Source: Bacteroidia bacterium (lineage in GTDB: Bacteria > Bacteroidota > Bacteroidia > NS11-12g > UBA955). Taken from it: 32,281 nt of DNA. Made by a program: the position numbers and the translations under genes. Below the pieces are notes generated by a model, which saw nothing but the letters and a program-made list of their open reading frames with translations, ran no database searches and was not told the DNA's origin. Positions 7,535 to 17,448 of the stretch are shown in pieces. Positions within the stretch are counted from its first letter, which is position 1; every line of letters begins with the position of its first letter. The stretch lies in the NCBI GenBank assembly GCA_023268875.1, contig JALRKL010000020.1, positions 1-32,281 on the forward strand. Reading direction: 5' to 3'.

Positions 7535-9431
7535 ATTATTGCTTTTAGTTATTATTAGTTTTCTCTTCAGAACGTTAGGAGCACAATCCCTTCCTAAAGC
7601 GCAAATCTTCAAAATGAATTTAGATTCTAATGCTGTGATGGACGCCACTTGGAAAAATCTTGCAGAGCAAGCGAAAAAGGTTCGCGTTTTTATGGCAGGA
7701 GAAAATCATAATGAGGTAGATTTCAATGCACTAATGGAGTTTGGATTGATGAACCGCCTTCATGCCTATGCCGGATATCGCCATTATGTGATAGAATTAA
7801 GCCCGGCTCGAGCCCATTATCTCAATCGGTATATTCTTTATTCCGACACACATGCTCGGGATGCTTTAAAGGGGGTTTCATCACTTAAATACATGAACTT
7901 ATTTGAAAATCTTCACAAATGGAATCAACGCCTTGAGCCTGAAGAACGTATTATGGTTCACGGGGTAGATGTGGAGCGATTTTTTGATCTTTCGTTTGAA
8001 AGATTGGCTGAGCCATTGCGAAATTCGATTGAACGGAATACTTGTCCAGATAGTATTTTGGTCGATGTATTGGCTATTGTCTCATATGCGAATCGTCGAT
8101 TTGAAGATCGATTAAATCATTACAAAAAGAAGTTGCGTTCAGAAGGTATAGAGACCGATGATGAAGAAACGGGACCAATGCATCTGTTTTATCGCTTTGA
8201 CTATGCCGAATACATCCAACGAATTGAAAAACAAATACATCTTTATCGAGATTGGTTAAATGAGAATGATTTTAAGGAGTTTTCTCTCGCATTAGAGGGG
8301 GTAAAAGAATGCCAAAAATGGGGTGATGATTCAGAGAGTGCTTCGCGCTTTCATTGGCGAGAAACAGTGATGTTTCAAAGATATCTAAGGGCCTTGAACG
8401 AAAACCCTAAAGGTAGATTTTTTGGGCAGTTTGGCCGGTGTCATATTTCCGAAACCCCATCGGATGTTGATTGTGGTTGGTATGCCTATGAGAGCGTGGT
8501 TAACCGACTAATTGAATATTACTTCAAAAGCAAAGATTCGGTGATCACCATGGGGTATTTTTACCCAGAGAAAAGTCCAAGTGTAACGGCACAGAATATC
8601 GACAAAATGGATAAACTCAATAATGAAATTCAGAATTTATTGAGGGCGTACCACAGCGGTATGGTACTATATGATTTGGAAGGCTCCGATTCGGATTTGC
8701 GAGAATTACGAAAAAAATACCGCTATATATTAGTAAATAATGCAAAAAATAAAGCTTTAACATCCGAATTACCAACCGAGGATATCGGTTCAGATATAAG
8801 TAAATCATCGTATCAATGGGAGTTGAGTTTGCCCTATTTCGGATTCGGATATTGGAATTTGGACAATCAGGGAATGATCGATCATTTTACCGCCAACGGG
8901 GTGAGTTATGAAAATCAGCCCCAATTGTCGATACAGCACCAACTCAATGTTAATTACGGTCCGGTTTTTTTAGGGATTTCAGGATATTACAGTCTCTTTA
9001 ACGATAGGGAAACGGATTTCGCCAACTATACGGATAGCACGGGGTCGGTATATTCAAGAATGTGGGGTGTAGATGTAATGGCGGGGCTACACTATCAGCG
9101 AGGTCCTTGGGTGATAGAGCTAGGCGGGCGTTTAGGAACTGCTCGATTGCAATATCAATATAAAGAATTACTTAACTCGGCTATTTCTGTTAGACCTGTT
9201 AATGGCATGCAAATTCATAATCAATCTTGGAATGTGGGATTGAACTTGAATATGTTTTATCGAATGTCTAGAGAGGCGGGATTTGGAATTCAAGCAAATT
9301 CCTACAGCAATATCGGGAACGGAAGTTGGGTTTATTCGGGTTCGAACCAGCTATATCAAAACCTACCTTTAAATAGCGGCTTAGAAGCCTGGAGCATCAC
9401 GGCTCAAATCTGTTTGTTTTTTTCGCCATAA
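7524..9431 (+). CDS. Exported EreA/ChaN-like domain protein with C-terminal barrel-like region
   Basis: The 635-residue product has a clear signal peptide (MKTK, long Leu/Ile core, LGAQ at 18-21). Residues about 50-320 resemble the erythromycin esterase/ChaN superfamily. The family-like motif GENH is at 59-62, followed by a strand ending in Glu91, HGVDVER at 146-152 and GRCH ending at His307. Known members include esterases and haem-related or unassigned hydrolase-like proteins, so substrate cannot be given. From about 425 to the end the sequence switches to aromatic, alternating beta-type strands ending in LFF, like an outer-membrane barrel. I chose the ATG at 7524 over an upstream TTG at 7515 because it begins the signal peptide. 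It overlaps the preceding gene by 11 bases. Confidence 0.7.
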   Translation: MKTKLLLLVIISFLFRTLGAQSLPKAQIFKMNLDSNAVMDATWKNLAEQAKKVRVFMAGENHNEVDFNALMEFGLMNRLHAYAGYRHYVIELSPARAHYLNRYILYSDTHARDALKGVSSLKYMNLFENLHKWNQRLEPEERIMVHGVDVERFFDLSFERLAEPLRNSIERNTCPDSILVDVLAIVSYANRRFEDRLNHYKKKLRSEGIETDDEETGPMHLFYRFDYAEYIQRIEKQIHLYRDWLNENDFKEFSLALEGVKECQKWGDDSESASRFHWRETVMFQRYLRALNENPKGRFFGQFGRCHISETPSDVDCGWYAYESVVNRLIEYYFKSKDSVITMGYFYPEKSPSVTAQNIDKMDKLNNEIQNLLRAYHSGMVLYDLEGSDSDLRELRKKYRYILVNNAKNKALTSELPTEDIGSDISKSSYQWELSLPYFGFGYWNLDNQGMIDHFTANGVSYENQPQLSIQHQLNVNYGPVFLGISGYYSLFNDRETDFANYTDSTGSVYSRMWGVDVMAGLHYQRGPWVIELGGRLGTARLQYQYKELLNSAISVRPVNGMQIHNQSWNVGLNLNMFYRMSREAGFGIQANSYSNIGNGSWVYSGSNQLYQNLPLNSGLEAWSITAQICLFFSP

Positions 9432-9447
9432 ATTAGAATTACCTTTG
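9413..9447 (+). promoter_or_regulatory. pssA promoter
   Basis: TTTG (9413-9416), a 23-base spacer, then TACCTTTG (9440-9447) match the Bacteroidota -33/-7 promoter pattern. The -7 box ends 5 bases before the pssA ATG, and the -33 box lies inside the end of the previous gene. This is the best two-part promoter in the window, and it predicts a leaderless or nearly leaderless transcript. Confidence 0.65.
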
Positions 9448-9452
9448 TTTAT

Positions 9453-10220
9453 ATGTTAAAGTCGGTTCCTTTTGCCAATGCCATAACCCTGGCAAATTTG
9501 GCTTGTGGACTATTAGCCATTTCTTTGGCTATGGATATAGATACCAGTCAATATGCGTTTTACCTGATAATATTAGCGGCAATTCTAGATTTTTTTGATG
9601 GATTTGTGGCTCGTTTATTGGGGCAGGAAGGGCCATTAGGACAGCAATTGGATAGTTTAGCAGACTTGGTATCTTTCGGGGTGGTTCCGGGTTTGATTTG
9701 GAAAAGTTGGATGGAATCAAAAGGGTACTGTCCTCCAACGGGATTTTGCATCAACTCTTATATTTGGTTGTTAATTCCATTGGCCTCAGCCTATCGCTTG
9801 GCCCGTTTTAATGTTGAATCGGGTGGTTCTACTTATTTTATGGGCATTCCTACCCCGTTAACGGGCATAACTTTGGCTTCCTTTTCTGTGATAGGAATGA
9901 ATATAGGCGCTAATAAACCCTTTTTGGGCATGGAAGTGCTGCCGTTCGTTGATTTCCCCCAGGTTTTATTTGATCATATCTATTTATGGTTGTATATGCC
10001 ATTGTTAGCCAGCTTTTTTATGGTTTCAGATTACCCTATGTTATCGTTGAAATTTAACAAACAAGACGGGGTTGATTTATGGAGATGGATATTTATTGGA
10101 GGCGCAGTTTTACTGCTCCCGATTTTGGGATTTGCGGCCTTTTTCGGAATTTACGTGTGGTTTATAATAACTTCATTTATTGCCTTTCGGGGGAAGTCAA
10201 ACACAACTGAAGAACTATGA
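9453..10220 (+). CDS. pssA: CDP-diacylglycerol--serine O-phosphatidyltransferase
   Basis: This inner-membrane enzyme joins serine to CDP-diacylglycerol to make phosphatidylserine, the precursor of phosphatidylethanolamine. The CDP-alcohol phosphotransferase signature DG-x2-AR-x8-G-x3-D-x3-D is complete: Asp49-Gly50, Ala53-Arg54, Gly63, Asp67, Asp71. Several hydrophobic segments surround it, as expected for the family, and 255 residues is a normal length for the Gram-positive-like type II enzyme found in Bacteroidota. The start is the ATG just after a strong promoter. Its stop overlaps the purE start by 4 bases (ATGA). The decarboxylase gene psd is not in this window. Confidence 0.93.
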   Translation: MLKSVPFANAITLANLACGLLAISLAMDIDTSQYAFYLIILAAILDFFDGFVARLLGQEGPLGQQLDSLADLVSFGVVPGLIWKSWMESKGYCPPTGFCINSYIWLLIPLASAYRLARFNVESGGSTYFMGIPTPLTGITLASFSVIGMNIGANKPFLGMEVLPFVDFPQVLFDHIYLWLYMPLLASFFMVSDYPMLSLKFNKQDGVDLWRWIFIGGAVLLLPILGFAAFFGIYVWFIITSFIAFRGKSNTTEEL

Positions 10221-10729
10221 TAAAAATTGGAATTATAATGGGGAGCGACAGCGATTTGCCGGTAATGAATGCGGCGGTTGAAGTGCTTCATGATTTAGGC
10301 GTTGCGTGTGAAACTACCGTGGTTTCGGCTCACCGTACTCCTGATAGATTGGTTGATTACGCCAAGAATGCTTCTGGAAGAGGAATAAAAGTTATTATTG
10401 CGGGAGCGGGCGGTGCGGCTCATTTGCCGGGAATGGTGGCAAGTTTCACTCATTTGCCCGTAATTGGGGTTCCGGTAAAAACCAGCACCATGAGTGGTTT
10501 AGATAGTTTGTATTCAATTGTACAAATGCCTCCTGGGGTGCCCGTTGCTACTGTTGCTATTAATGGGGCAAAGAATGCGGGTATTTTAGCCGCACAGATA
10601 TTAGGCACGGCAGACGAATCAGTTGCACAGAGGGTCGCTGAGTTTAAGTTGAAAATGGAAAGCGAAGTATTGCAAAAAGCAAGCAGGCTGGAAAATTTAG
10701 GCCCAAGCGATTATCTAAAAGGCATGTAA
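10217..10729 (+). CDS. purE: 5-(carboxyamino)imidazole ribonucleotide mutase
   Basis: This cytoplasmic class I PurE of purine synthesis converts N5-CAIR to CAIR. Its 170 residues cover the whole family. Visible hallmarks are [10 protein letters not shown] near the N-terminus (about 8-17), the active-site SAHRTPDR near 40-47, the glycine-rich [12 protein letters not shown] near 73-84, and the C-terminal-half segment [14 protein letters not shown]. The gene overlaps pssA by 4 bases, so the two are translationally coupled although they belong to unrelated pathways. purK is not in the window. Confidence 0.96.
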   Translation: MIKIGIIMGSDSDLPVMNAAVEVLHDLGVACETTVVSAHRTPDRLVDYAKNASGRGIKVIIAGAGGAAHLPGMVASFTHLPVIGVPVKTSTMSGLDSLYSIVQMPPGVPVATVAINGAKNAGILAAQILGTADESVAQRVAEFKLKMESEVLQKASRLENLGPSDYLKGM

Positions 10730-10745
10730 TCTATAATTCTAGAAC

Positions 10746-10750
10746 AAGGA
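10746..10750 (+). promoter_or_regulatory. Shine-Dalgarno site of the DUF3109 gene
   Basis: AAGGA sits 6 bases before the ATG at 10757. It is one of few recognisable ribosome-binding sites in this window and fits an internal operon gene rather than a leaderless start. Confidence 0.5.
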
Positions 10751-10756
10751 TAATCC

Positions 10757-11338
10757 ATGATAATTGTTGAGGACGTTTTATTGTCTGAGAATATTTTAGA
10801 GCGAAAATTTGCTTGTCAACTTGATAAATGTAAGGGTGCTTGTTGCATAGAAGGCGATGCGGGTGCCCCTTTAATGCACAGTGAATTAGAGGAGATTGAG
10901 AAAAATCTTGAATCCATAAAGCCCTTCATGACTCCCGATGCTAAAGCGCATTTAGAAAAAAAAGGTTTTTACACCCGTGATTTGGAAGGTGATTTAGTTA
11001 CGGAATGCCTAAACGACGGGGCTTGTGTTTTTGTGCGTTACAATGAATTGGGTATTACCCAATGTGCTATAGAGCAAGCTCATGCTGCGGGTGCTATTGA
11101 ATATAAAAAGCCGATAAGTTGTCATTTATATCCAATTAGAGCAAAAAAATACGGTGCCTATATTGCCATGAATTATCACGATTGGGATATTTGCGGAGAT
11201 GCATGTAAGGCCGGCGTTGAAATGAATATACCTGTATACAAGTTTCTTCAAGAGGCTCTAACCCGTAAAATGGGTGCTAAATGGTATGAGGCTTTGGAAG
11301 CAGTGGCAAGAGATTGGGAAGCCGAAAAAAAGAAGTAA
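10757..11338 (+). CDS. Cysteine-rich DUF3109 family protein
   Basis: This is a 193-residue cytoplasmic protein with no signal peptide. It holds ten conserved-looking cysteines: 20, 25, 29 and 30 in an N-terminal CxxxxCxxxCC cluster, then 84, 90, 103, 122, 146 and 150. The segment ISCHLYPIR (about 120-128) and the spacing resemble DUF3109 and the broader YkgJ-like families, which are thought to bind zinc or an iron-sulfur cluster. No enzymatic role is established. It follows purE by 27 bases and ends the plus-strand cluster, facing the UbiA gene 20 bases away. Confidence 0.88.
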   Translation: MIIVEDVLLSENILERKFACQLDKCKGACCIEGDAGAPLMHSELEEIEKNLESIKPFMTPDAKAHLEKKGFYTRDLEGDLVTECLNDGACVFVRYNELGITQCAIEQAHAAGAIEYKKPISCHLYPIRAKKYGAYIAMNYHDWDICGDACKAGVEMNIPVYKFLQEALTRKMGAKWYEALEAVARDWEAEKKK

Positions 11339-11358
11339 AATATATTGAACTAGCTCTT

Positions 11359-12216
11359 TTAGCAAAATAAACTGGTCAACAGACCCAAAAACATAAGTTG
11401 TTTTAAGTGATTCGAGATGCGGTGATATTCTTGGGATGTTTGCGCTTTTTTAAGCTTGCTTAGTATTGCTACTGCAAAGGGTATGGATATACTTAATGCA
11501 CACACCAAAAACATAAATTGTTGGCTGTGTATATAAATCAAACCTAAAATTAAAATACCTGCGATTAACATGAATGCCGCCAATAACTTGGTATATTTAG
11601 CACCGGAAGTGATAGCAAATGTGGTGAATCCTTGAACTTTATCGCCCTCCATATCTTCTAAATCTTTTACCAGTTCGCGGGCAAATGTGATAAAGAATGC
11701 GATGCTGGCATACTCTGCAAAATAGGCCTTTGAAACTTCAAAAACGCCTCGGGACGCAATATAAACGACCATGCCGGCGAGTAAGGATACCAATAGATTA
11801 CCCATAAGGAATTCCCCTTTAAAATCGCTTGAGTAGAAATAAAGCAACACGGCTATGGATAAACACAAAATACCCATTCCCAAACCCGTTACAAACCCTA
11901 AAATTAAACCAACAACCGATAGGATAATATAAAATATATAGAGGTTCGGACTCTTTATTTGACTATGCGCTATTTGCTTCTTTGGCTTATTTACCGCATC
12001 AGTTTCTTTATCGAATATGTCATTTATTACATATCCACCCGATGCGATAAAGATACACGCAAGGGTAGAGGTGATGGCTTCTGGTAATCGAATATTGGAG
12101 AAGTCAAAATTTGAAAACCCTGCATTTACGCGAGATGCCGACAAATAAAATAGGCATTGTGTTACGGCGGTTAACACTAGGTTGATAGGTCGTGTTATGC
12201 GCAAATACAGCTTCAT
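11359..12216 (-). CDS. UbiA-family prenyltransferase (geranylgeranylglycerol-phosphate geranylgeranyltransferase type)
   Basis: This polytopic inner-membrane enzyme has 285 residues and about eight hydrophobic segments. The two aspartate-rich motifs that bind Mg2+ and prenyl diphosphate are present: NDIFDKETD at 65-73 (Asp66, Asp69, Asp73) and KDLEDMEGD at 184-192 (Asp185, Asp188, Asp192). Sequence style matches the Bacteroidota group usually named after the archaeal DGGGP synthase. The real acceptor in bacteria is not settled; it could be a quinone precursor or another polar lipid. It starts 7 bases after def, so it is the third gene of the ruvX-def-UbiA cluster. The membrane topology is inferred. 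Confidence 0.88.
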   Translation of the reverse strand: MKLYLRITRPINLVLTAVTQCLFYLSASRVNAGFSNFDFSNIRLPEAITSTLACIFIASGGYVINDIFDKETDAVNKPKKQIAHSQIKSPNLYIFYIILSVVGLILGFVTGLGMGILCLSIAVLLYFYSSDFKGEFLMGNLLVSLLAGMVVYIASRGVFEVSKAYFAEYASIAFFITFARELVKDLEDMEGDKVQGFTTFAITSGAKYTKLLAAFMLIAGILILGLIYIHSQQFMFLVCALSISIPFAVAILSKLKKAQTSQEYHRISNHLKQLMFLGLLTSLFC

Positions 12217-12223
12217 GAGGGGA

Positions 12224-12775
12224 TTAACGCTTGGGGAATTTCATTTTGTATTCAACGTTTACACGCCCTTGAGAAATTCCTTCCATTCTTCTCTTTAACA
12301 TGTTTCTTTTTAACGGGCTTATTCTGTCGGTGAATAAAATGCCATCGATATGATCGTATTCGTGTTGGATAATTCGCGCCGCCATGCCGTCGAAGGTTTT
12401 TACATTTTCGTTCCAATTTCTATCGAAGTAACGAATACGTAATTCTCCTTTTCTTTTAACATGTGCACGAACATCAGGAATACTCAGGCAGCCTTCTTCA
12501 AAATCCCATTCTTTGCCAAATTCTTCTTCAATTACGGGATTGATAAAAACTTCTTTAAATCCTTGAGGATTGATATCTTCAATCTCAGATCCATCTACAA
12601 TAAATAAACGGATGGATAGACCAATTTGGGGAGCTGCCAACCCTATACCGTTGCTGTCGTACATGGTTTCAAACATGTTATCGATTAAGTTATTGAGTTC
12701 TGGATATTGCGCATCAATATCTTCGGCTTTTTTTCTTAAAACGGGTTGCCCGTATGCGTATATAGGAAGAATCAT
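12224..12775 (-). CDS. def: Peptide deformylase
   Basis: This metalloenzyme removes the formyl group from the initiator methionine of new proteins. All three family motifs are present in the 183 residues: GIGLAAPQIG at 43-52, EGCLS at 94-98 with metal ligand Cys96, and QHEYDH at 137-142 with His138, catalytic Glu139 and His142. Length and motifs are those of a normal class I deformylase. Its ATG overlaps the ruvX stop by 4 bases (ATGA), indicating translational coupling. Confidence 0.97.
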   Translation of the reverse strand: MILPIYAYGQPVLRKKAEDIDAQYPELNNLIDNMFETMYDSNGIGLAAPQIGLSIRLFIVDGSEIEDINPQGFKEVFINPVIEEEFGKEWDFEEGCLSIPDVRAHVKRKGELRIRYFDRNWNENVKTFDGMAARIIQHEYDHIDGILFTDRISPLKRNMLKRRMEGISQGRVNVEYKMKFPKR

Positions 12776-13188
12776 TGTGAATATTGTGTTAGATATGTCT
12801 GTAAAATAAGGGTAGCAGCAACGGCATCAATTAATCCTTTTTCACGCCGTTGTTCTTTTTTCTTGCCCATTTGAATAATCTGGTTTTGTGCTTCTTTGCT
12901 GCTGTATCTTTCATCTATGGTATGCACAGGGATTAAGGGATACTGTTCACCGAGCCACTTTATAAATTCTCGAACGCGCTGGGTACTATGGGTATCTTCC
13001 CCTGAAAGTCTTTTGGGCATACCCACCACAATGGTGCTTAAGCTTTCTTTTAAAAGATAGTTTTTGAGCCAACTTTCAAATTCTGTAGCAAATATTGTAG
13101 TTAGGGGTTGAGCAAACATATTAAGGGGATCGGTTTGTGCGAGACCAAATCGTTTTTCGCCGTAGTCGATTGCCAAAATACGTGCCAT
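12772..13188 (-). CDS. ruvX: Holliday junction resolvase-like RNase RuvX (YqgF)
   Basis: This is a 138-residue RNase-H-fold protein implicated in pre-16S rRNA 5' processing and formerly proposed as a junction resolvase. Family features are visible: DYGEKRFGLA with Asp8, VVGMPKRLSG near 77-86, DERYSS near 106-111 and the C-terminal IDAVAATLIL with its acidic residue. It leads the ruvX-def-UbiA cluster. A perfect TAnnTTTG element is 4 bases before its ATG, so the transcript is probably leaderless. The groL terminator lies upstream, separating it from the chaperonin operon. Confidence 0.95.
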   Translation of the reverse strand: MARILAIDYGEKRFGLAQTDPLNMFAQPLTTIFATEFESWLKNYLLKESLSTIVVGMPKRLSGEDTHSTQRVREFIKWLGEQYPLIPVHTIDERYSSKEAQNQIIQMGKKKEQRREKGLIDAVAATLILQTYLTQYSQ

Positions 13189-13192
13189 GGTA

Positions 13193-13200
13193 CAAAGATA
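13193..13200 (-). promoter_or_regulatory. -7 promoter element of ruvX
   Basis: TATCTTTG is a perfect match to TAnnTTTG and is followed by TACC and then the ATG. A matching TTG -33 element was not found. Confidence 0.6.
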
Positions 13201-13292
13201 CGTTATGAATCTTGAGCTCTATTTAAAACCGTAATTTTTTAATAAATGGATTTTGGATGTTATCCTTAGATTAATTGAAATTTAATATAAAT

Positions 13293-13325
13293 AAAAAGAG
13301 GCAGCTAAACCAGCCGCCTCTTTTT
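13293..13325 (-). terminator. groES-groL operon terminator
   Basis: On the minus strand a stem made of GAGGC and GCCTC, continued by an inner AGC/GCT after one mismatch, is followed by a T-run. It begins 20 bases after the groL stop. A/T pairs at the base make it symmetrical, but only the minus strand has a gene ending here. Confidence 0.8.
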
Positions 13326-13344
13326 ATTATTTTAGGTTTAAGGG

Positions 13345-15278
<1,934 letters not shown>

Positions 15279-15318
15279 ATTGAAATATTGTTTTTGTTAG
15301 GTTTGTGCCTTGTTTATT

Positions 15319-15377
15319 ACGAAATCCGTGCCACATGTATTTAGATGTAATTTTTACAGCGAAAAATAGGATTTCGT
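15319..15377. repeat. Inverted repeat upstream of groES
   Basis: ACGAAATCC (15319-15327) and GGATTTCGT (15369-15377) form a perfect 9-bp inverted repeat with 41 bases between them, 41 to 99 bases before the groES ATG. The arms could be two half-sites of a DNA-binding protein, or a long-looped hairpin. Its role is unknown. Confidence 0.6.
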
Positions 15378-15400
15378 GACAAAAATTCGGCTTCGTGGTG

Positions 15401-16663
15401 TCACTTTGGCAGAAATGCACTGAAATACGGCATGGCGAGCTCGATATTTGGCGTATTTCCTAAGAAAAACTCTTTCGCTTTGCTTTGGTGAAATTCTACA
15501 GTTTGATTATTTCCACTGTGAAAAAGAAGAAAAGCTAAGGTATCGGCTAGTTCATTCGGCGTTTGTCCGTGTAATGCTGCTTTTGCATCAACCGCATCTT
15601 GAGCCTCAGGGAATTTTTGATGTTGGTCTCCAAATAAAACGGGTATGCCGCATGATAATGGCTCTATGATATTATGAAGGGCGTTTTTAAAGCCGCCTCC
15701 AACAATTGCGAGTGCGGCGTATCTATAGATATATCTCAATTTTCCGATTCCATCCACCAATATAACGGTGTCTTCTAAGGGTTTTTGCTGCCAATCTGAT
15801 AGTCTTTGCGTTGCTACAGGTATAGAAGATTCTATGGATTTTAGATTGGCTTCGCTCACGTCATGAGGAGCTATTATGAAACGATATTTAGGGGTTCTTA
15901 ATGGAATAAGTTGCAACAGGATTTCTAGTTCTTCTTTCCAAGAACTTCCCCAAACAATATTGGTTTTTTGCAGCCAAGAACGCTCTTCCTCAAGATTGAA
16001 TATGGTGGGTAACTTCAAGAGTTCTTGAGTTTGTAAAAAGCGGATATCCCCCGTCATTATTTTGGGGGTATTAGGCATAATGCTATCAACGATATGAAGG
16101 GTTGTTTGGTTCTGGCAGAAAATAATTTTGGAATAGGATAACGACCTGACCCATGATTTAGCCCAAAACTTTTTTAAAAAGTGCTCTTTTCTTAGTAATG
16201 TGTTCCAGTAAAAGAAAGGGATATTTTTTTGATTCAGAACGTCGAGATGAGCAAGCCAAAATTCATATTTAGCAAATATGGCTATATCGGGTTCAAGAAG
16301 TGATATAAAGGTATGAGCTTTTTTAGGAGTATCGTGCTGTAAGTAATGAAAGTGCCAATTATATGGGTTTTCTGCATGTTCGAATCCAGAGGGAGAGAAA
16401 AAACTGACATGAATTTCAACCTCAAATTCGCTTTGTAAACGCTCTAAAAGTGGCCATAGCATTTGGAATTCTCCTAGGGAAGCGGAATGTGCCCAAATTC
16501 TTTGTTTTGATTTAGTTGGTAACAGTTTGAGGCGTTCTAGAGTGCGTTTCCGACCATTGAGTACTTTTGCTAATTTGGCTTCCTTCGAAAGAAAAATACC
16601 TAATAAGTCTAATCCCCATTGGATTAGATACATCAGAATTTGATATGCCAATTTAATGGACAT
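15401..16663 (-). CDS. waaA: 3-deoxy-D-manno-octulosonic acid (Kdo) transferase
   Basis: This GT30 enzyme transfers Kdo from CMP-Kdo to lipid IVA at the cytoplasmic face of the inner membrane. The N-terminal hydrophobic anchor is at about 7-26. The catalytic-base region HSASLGEF has Glu65, matching the conserved glutamate of the family. The C-terminal half carries a GGGFKNALHNIIEP nucleotide-sugar-site segment and the GIPVLFGDQHQKF block typical of WaaA. At 420 residues it is complete. Its start overlaps the stop of the preceding exported protein by one base (TAATG). Confidence 0.95.
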   Translation of the reverse strand: MSIKLAYQILMYLIQWGLDLLGIFLSKEAKLAKVLNGRKRTLERLKLLPTKSKQRIWAHSASLGEFQMLWPLLERLQSEFEVEIHVSFFSPSGFEHAENPYNWHFHYLQHDTPKKAHTFISLLEPDIAIFAKYEFWLAHLDVLNQKNIPFFYWNTLLRKEHFLKKFWAKSWVRSLSYSKIIFCQNQTTLHIVDSIMPNTPKIMTGDIRFLQTQELLKLPTIFNLEEERSWLQKTNIVWGSSWKEELEILLQLIPLRTPKYRFIIAPHDVSEANLKSIESSIPVATQRLSDWQQKPLEDTVILVDGIGKLRYIYRYAALAIVGGGFKNALHNIIEPLSCGIPVLFGDQHQKFPEAQDAVDAKAALHGQTPNELADTLAFLLFHSGNNQTVEFHQSKAKEFFLGNTPNIELAMPYFSAFLPK

Positions 16664-17439
16664 TATTCCATGTAATAATCGACTTCGCTTACGCGGTCTC
16701 TGTAGCTGATTGGAACCATTATACTGAATACACCTCCTATATAGGTATCGGTTACGGCTCCAGAGTTTGGGGTTTGGGTGGCAAAATCGTAGGGGTGAAT
16801 TCGAGTACCTCGCGATTGCCCCGCTTCAATTCCTAACGTAAAAGAGATGGCGTCGTTATTGATGTATTGCAACTTTAAATGTTCAAAAATGGTAGTTCCT
16901 TGTGTGTGGCGATTATACCCTCCTTGGAAGGTTCCATCGATTTGAGGCAATTGATCAAGATCGAATGTAAACTTTGTGTAATGTGTATAATAGCCAATAC
17001 CTCCGCCTGTTTGTAATAGAAGGCGGCTGTTTCTGTGCTTGTGCAAGATCCAGTTTTTTGAAGCAAAAATTCGGGTGGAAAAGCCTCTCTGATAGGTTCG
17101 GATTACCGCTGGATATCCATTCATATCAATCAAGACACCCGAATCGTTGGTCATAGGACCATAAATTCCTTCTTCATTAACATTTGATCCAAGGTAAAAC
17201 GAATAATCGGCGCCAATAGACCAATTGCTTCGATGGGAATATTCTAAGGCCAGCGGCACCGACAAGTGGGTGGGGTAACGACTCGCCCAATCGCCTCCGG
17301 TTGAAAAATATCCTAAGCCTGCGTGTAAGAAAAACCAGCGTTTTTCTTTTTGTGATATGGGGCCATCGGTTAACTGTGCATTAAGAGGAACGCACATCCA
17401 CAGTGTTAGCAATAATACGGAGCGAATTAGAAATTGCAC
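16663..17439 (-). CDS. Exported beta-barrel-like protein of unknown function
   Basis: The 258-residue product has a signal peptide with a Leu-rich core ending PLNAQ near residue 22. The rest alternates aromatic and polar residues in strand-like stretches separated by short turns (for example WSIGADYSFYLG and LLLQTGGGIGYYTHY), suggesting an 8-12-strand outer-membrane barrel. I do not recognise a specific family. It is coupled to waaA by a one-base overlap and follows the alpha/beta hydrolase by 9 bases. Co-transcription with a lipopolysaccharide gene fits an envelope location but does not establish a role. Confidence 0.75.
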   Translation of the reverse strand: MQFLIRSVLLLTLWMCVPLNAQLTDGPISQKEKRWFFLHAGLGYFSTGGDWASRYPTHLSVPLALEYSHRSNWSIGADYSFYLGSNVNEEGIYGPMTNDSGVLIDMNGYPAVIRTYQRGFSTRIFASKNWILHKHRNSRLLLQTGGGIGYYTHYTKFTFDLDQLPQIDGTFQGGYNRHTQGTTIFEHLKLQYINNDAISFTLGIEAGQSRGTRIHPYDFATQTPNSGAVTDTYIGGVFSIMVPISYRDRVSEVDYYME

Positions 17440-17448
17440 GTCCCAAAG

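Noticed and set aside
15279-15400. CIRCE element upstream of groES
   Set aside because: No TTAGCACTC-N9-GAGTGCTAA or near match is present; only the different 9-bp inverted repeat was found.
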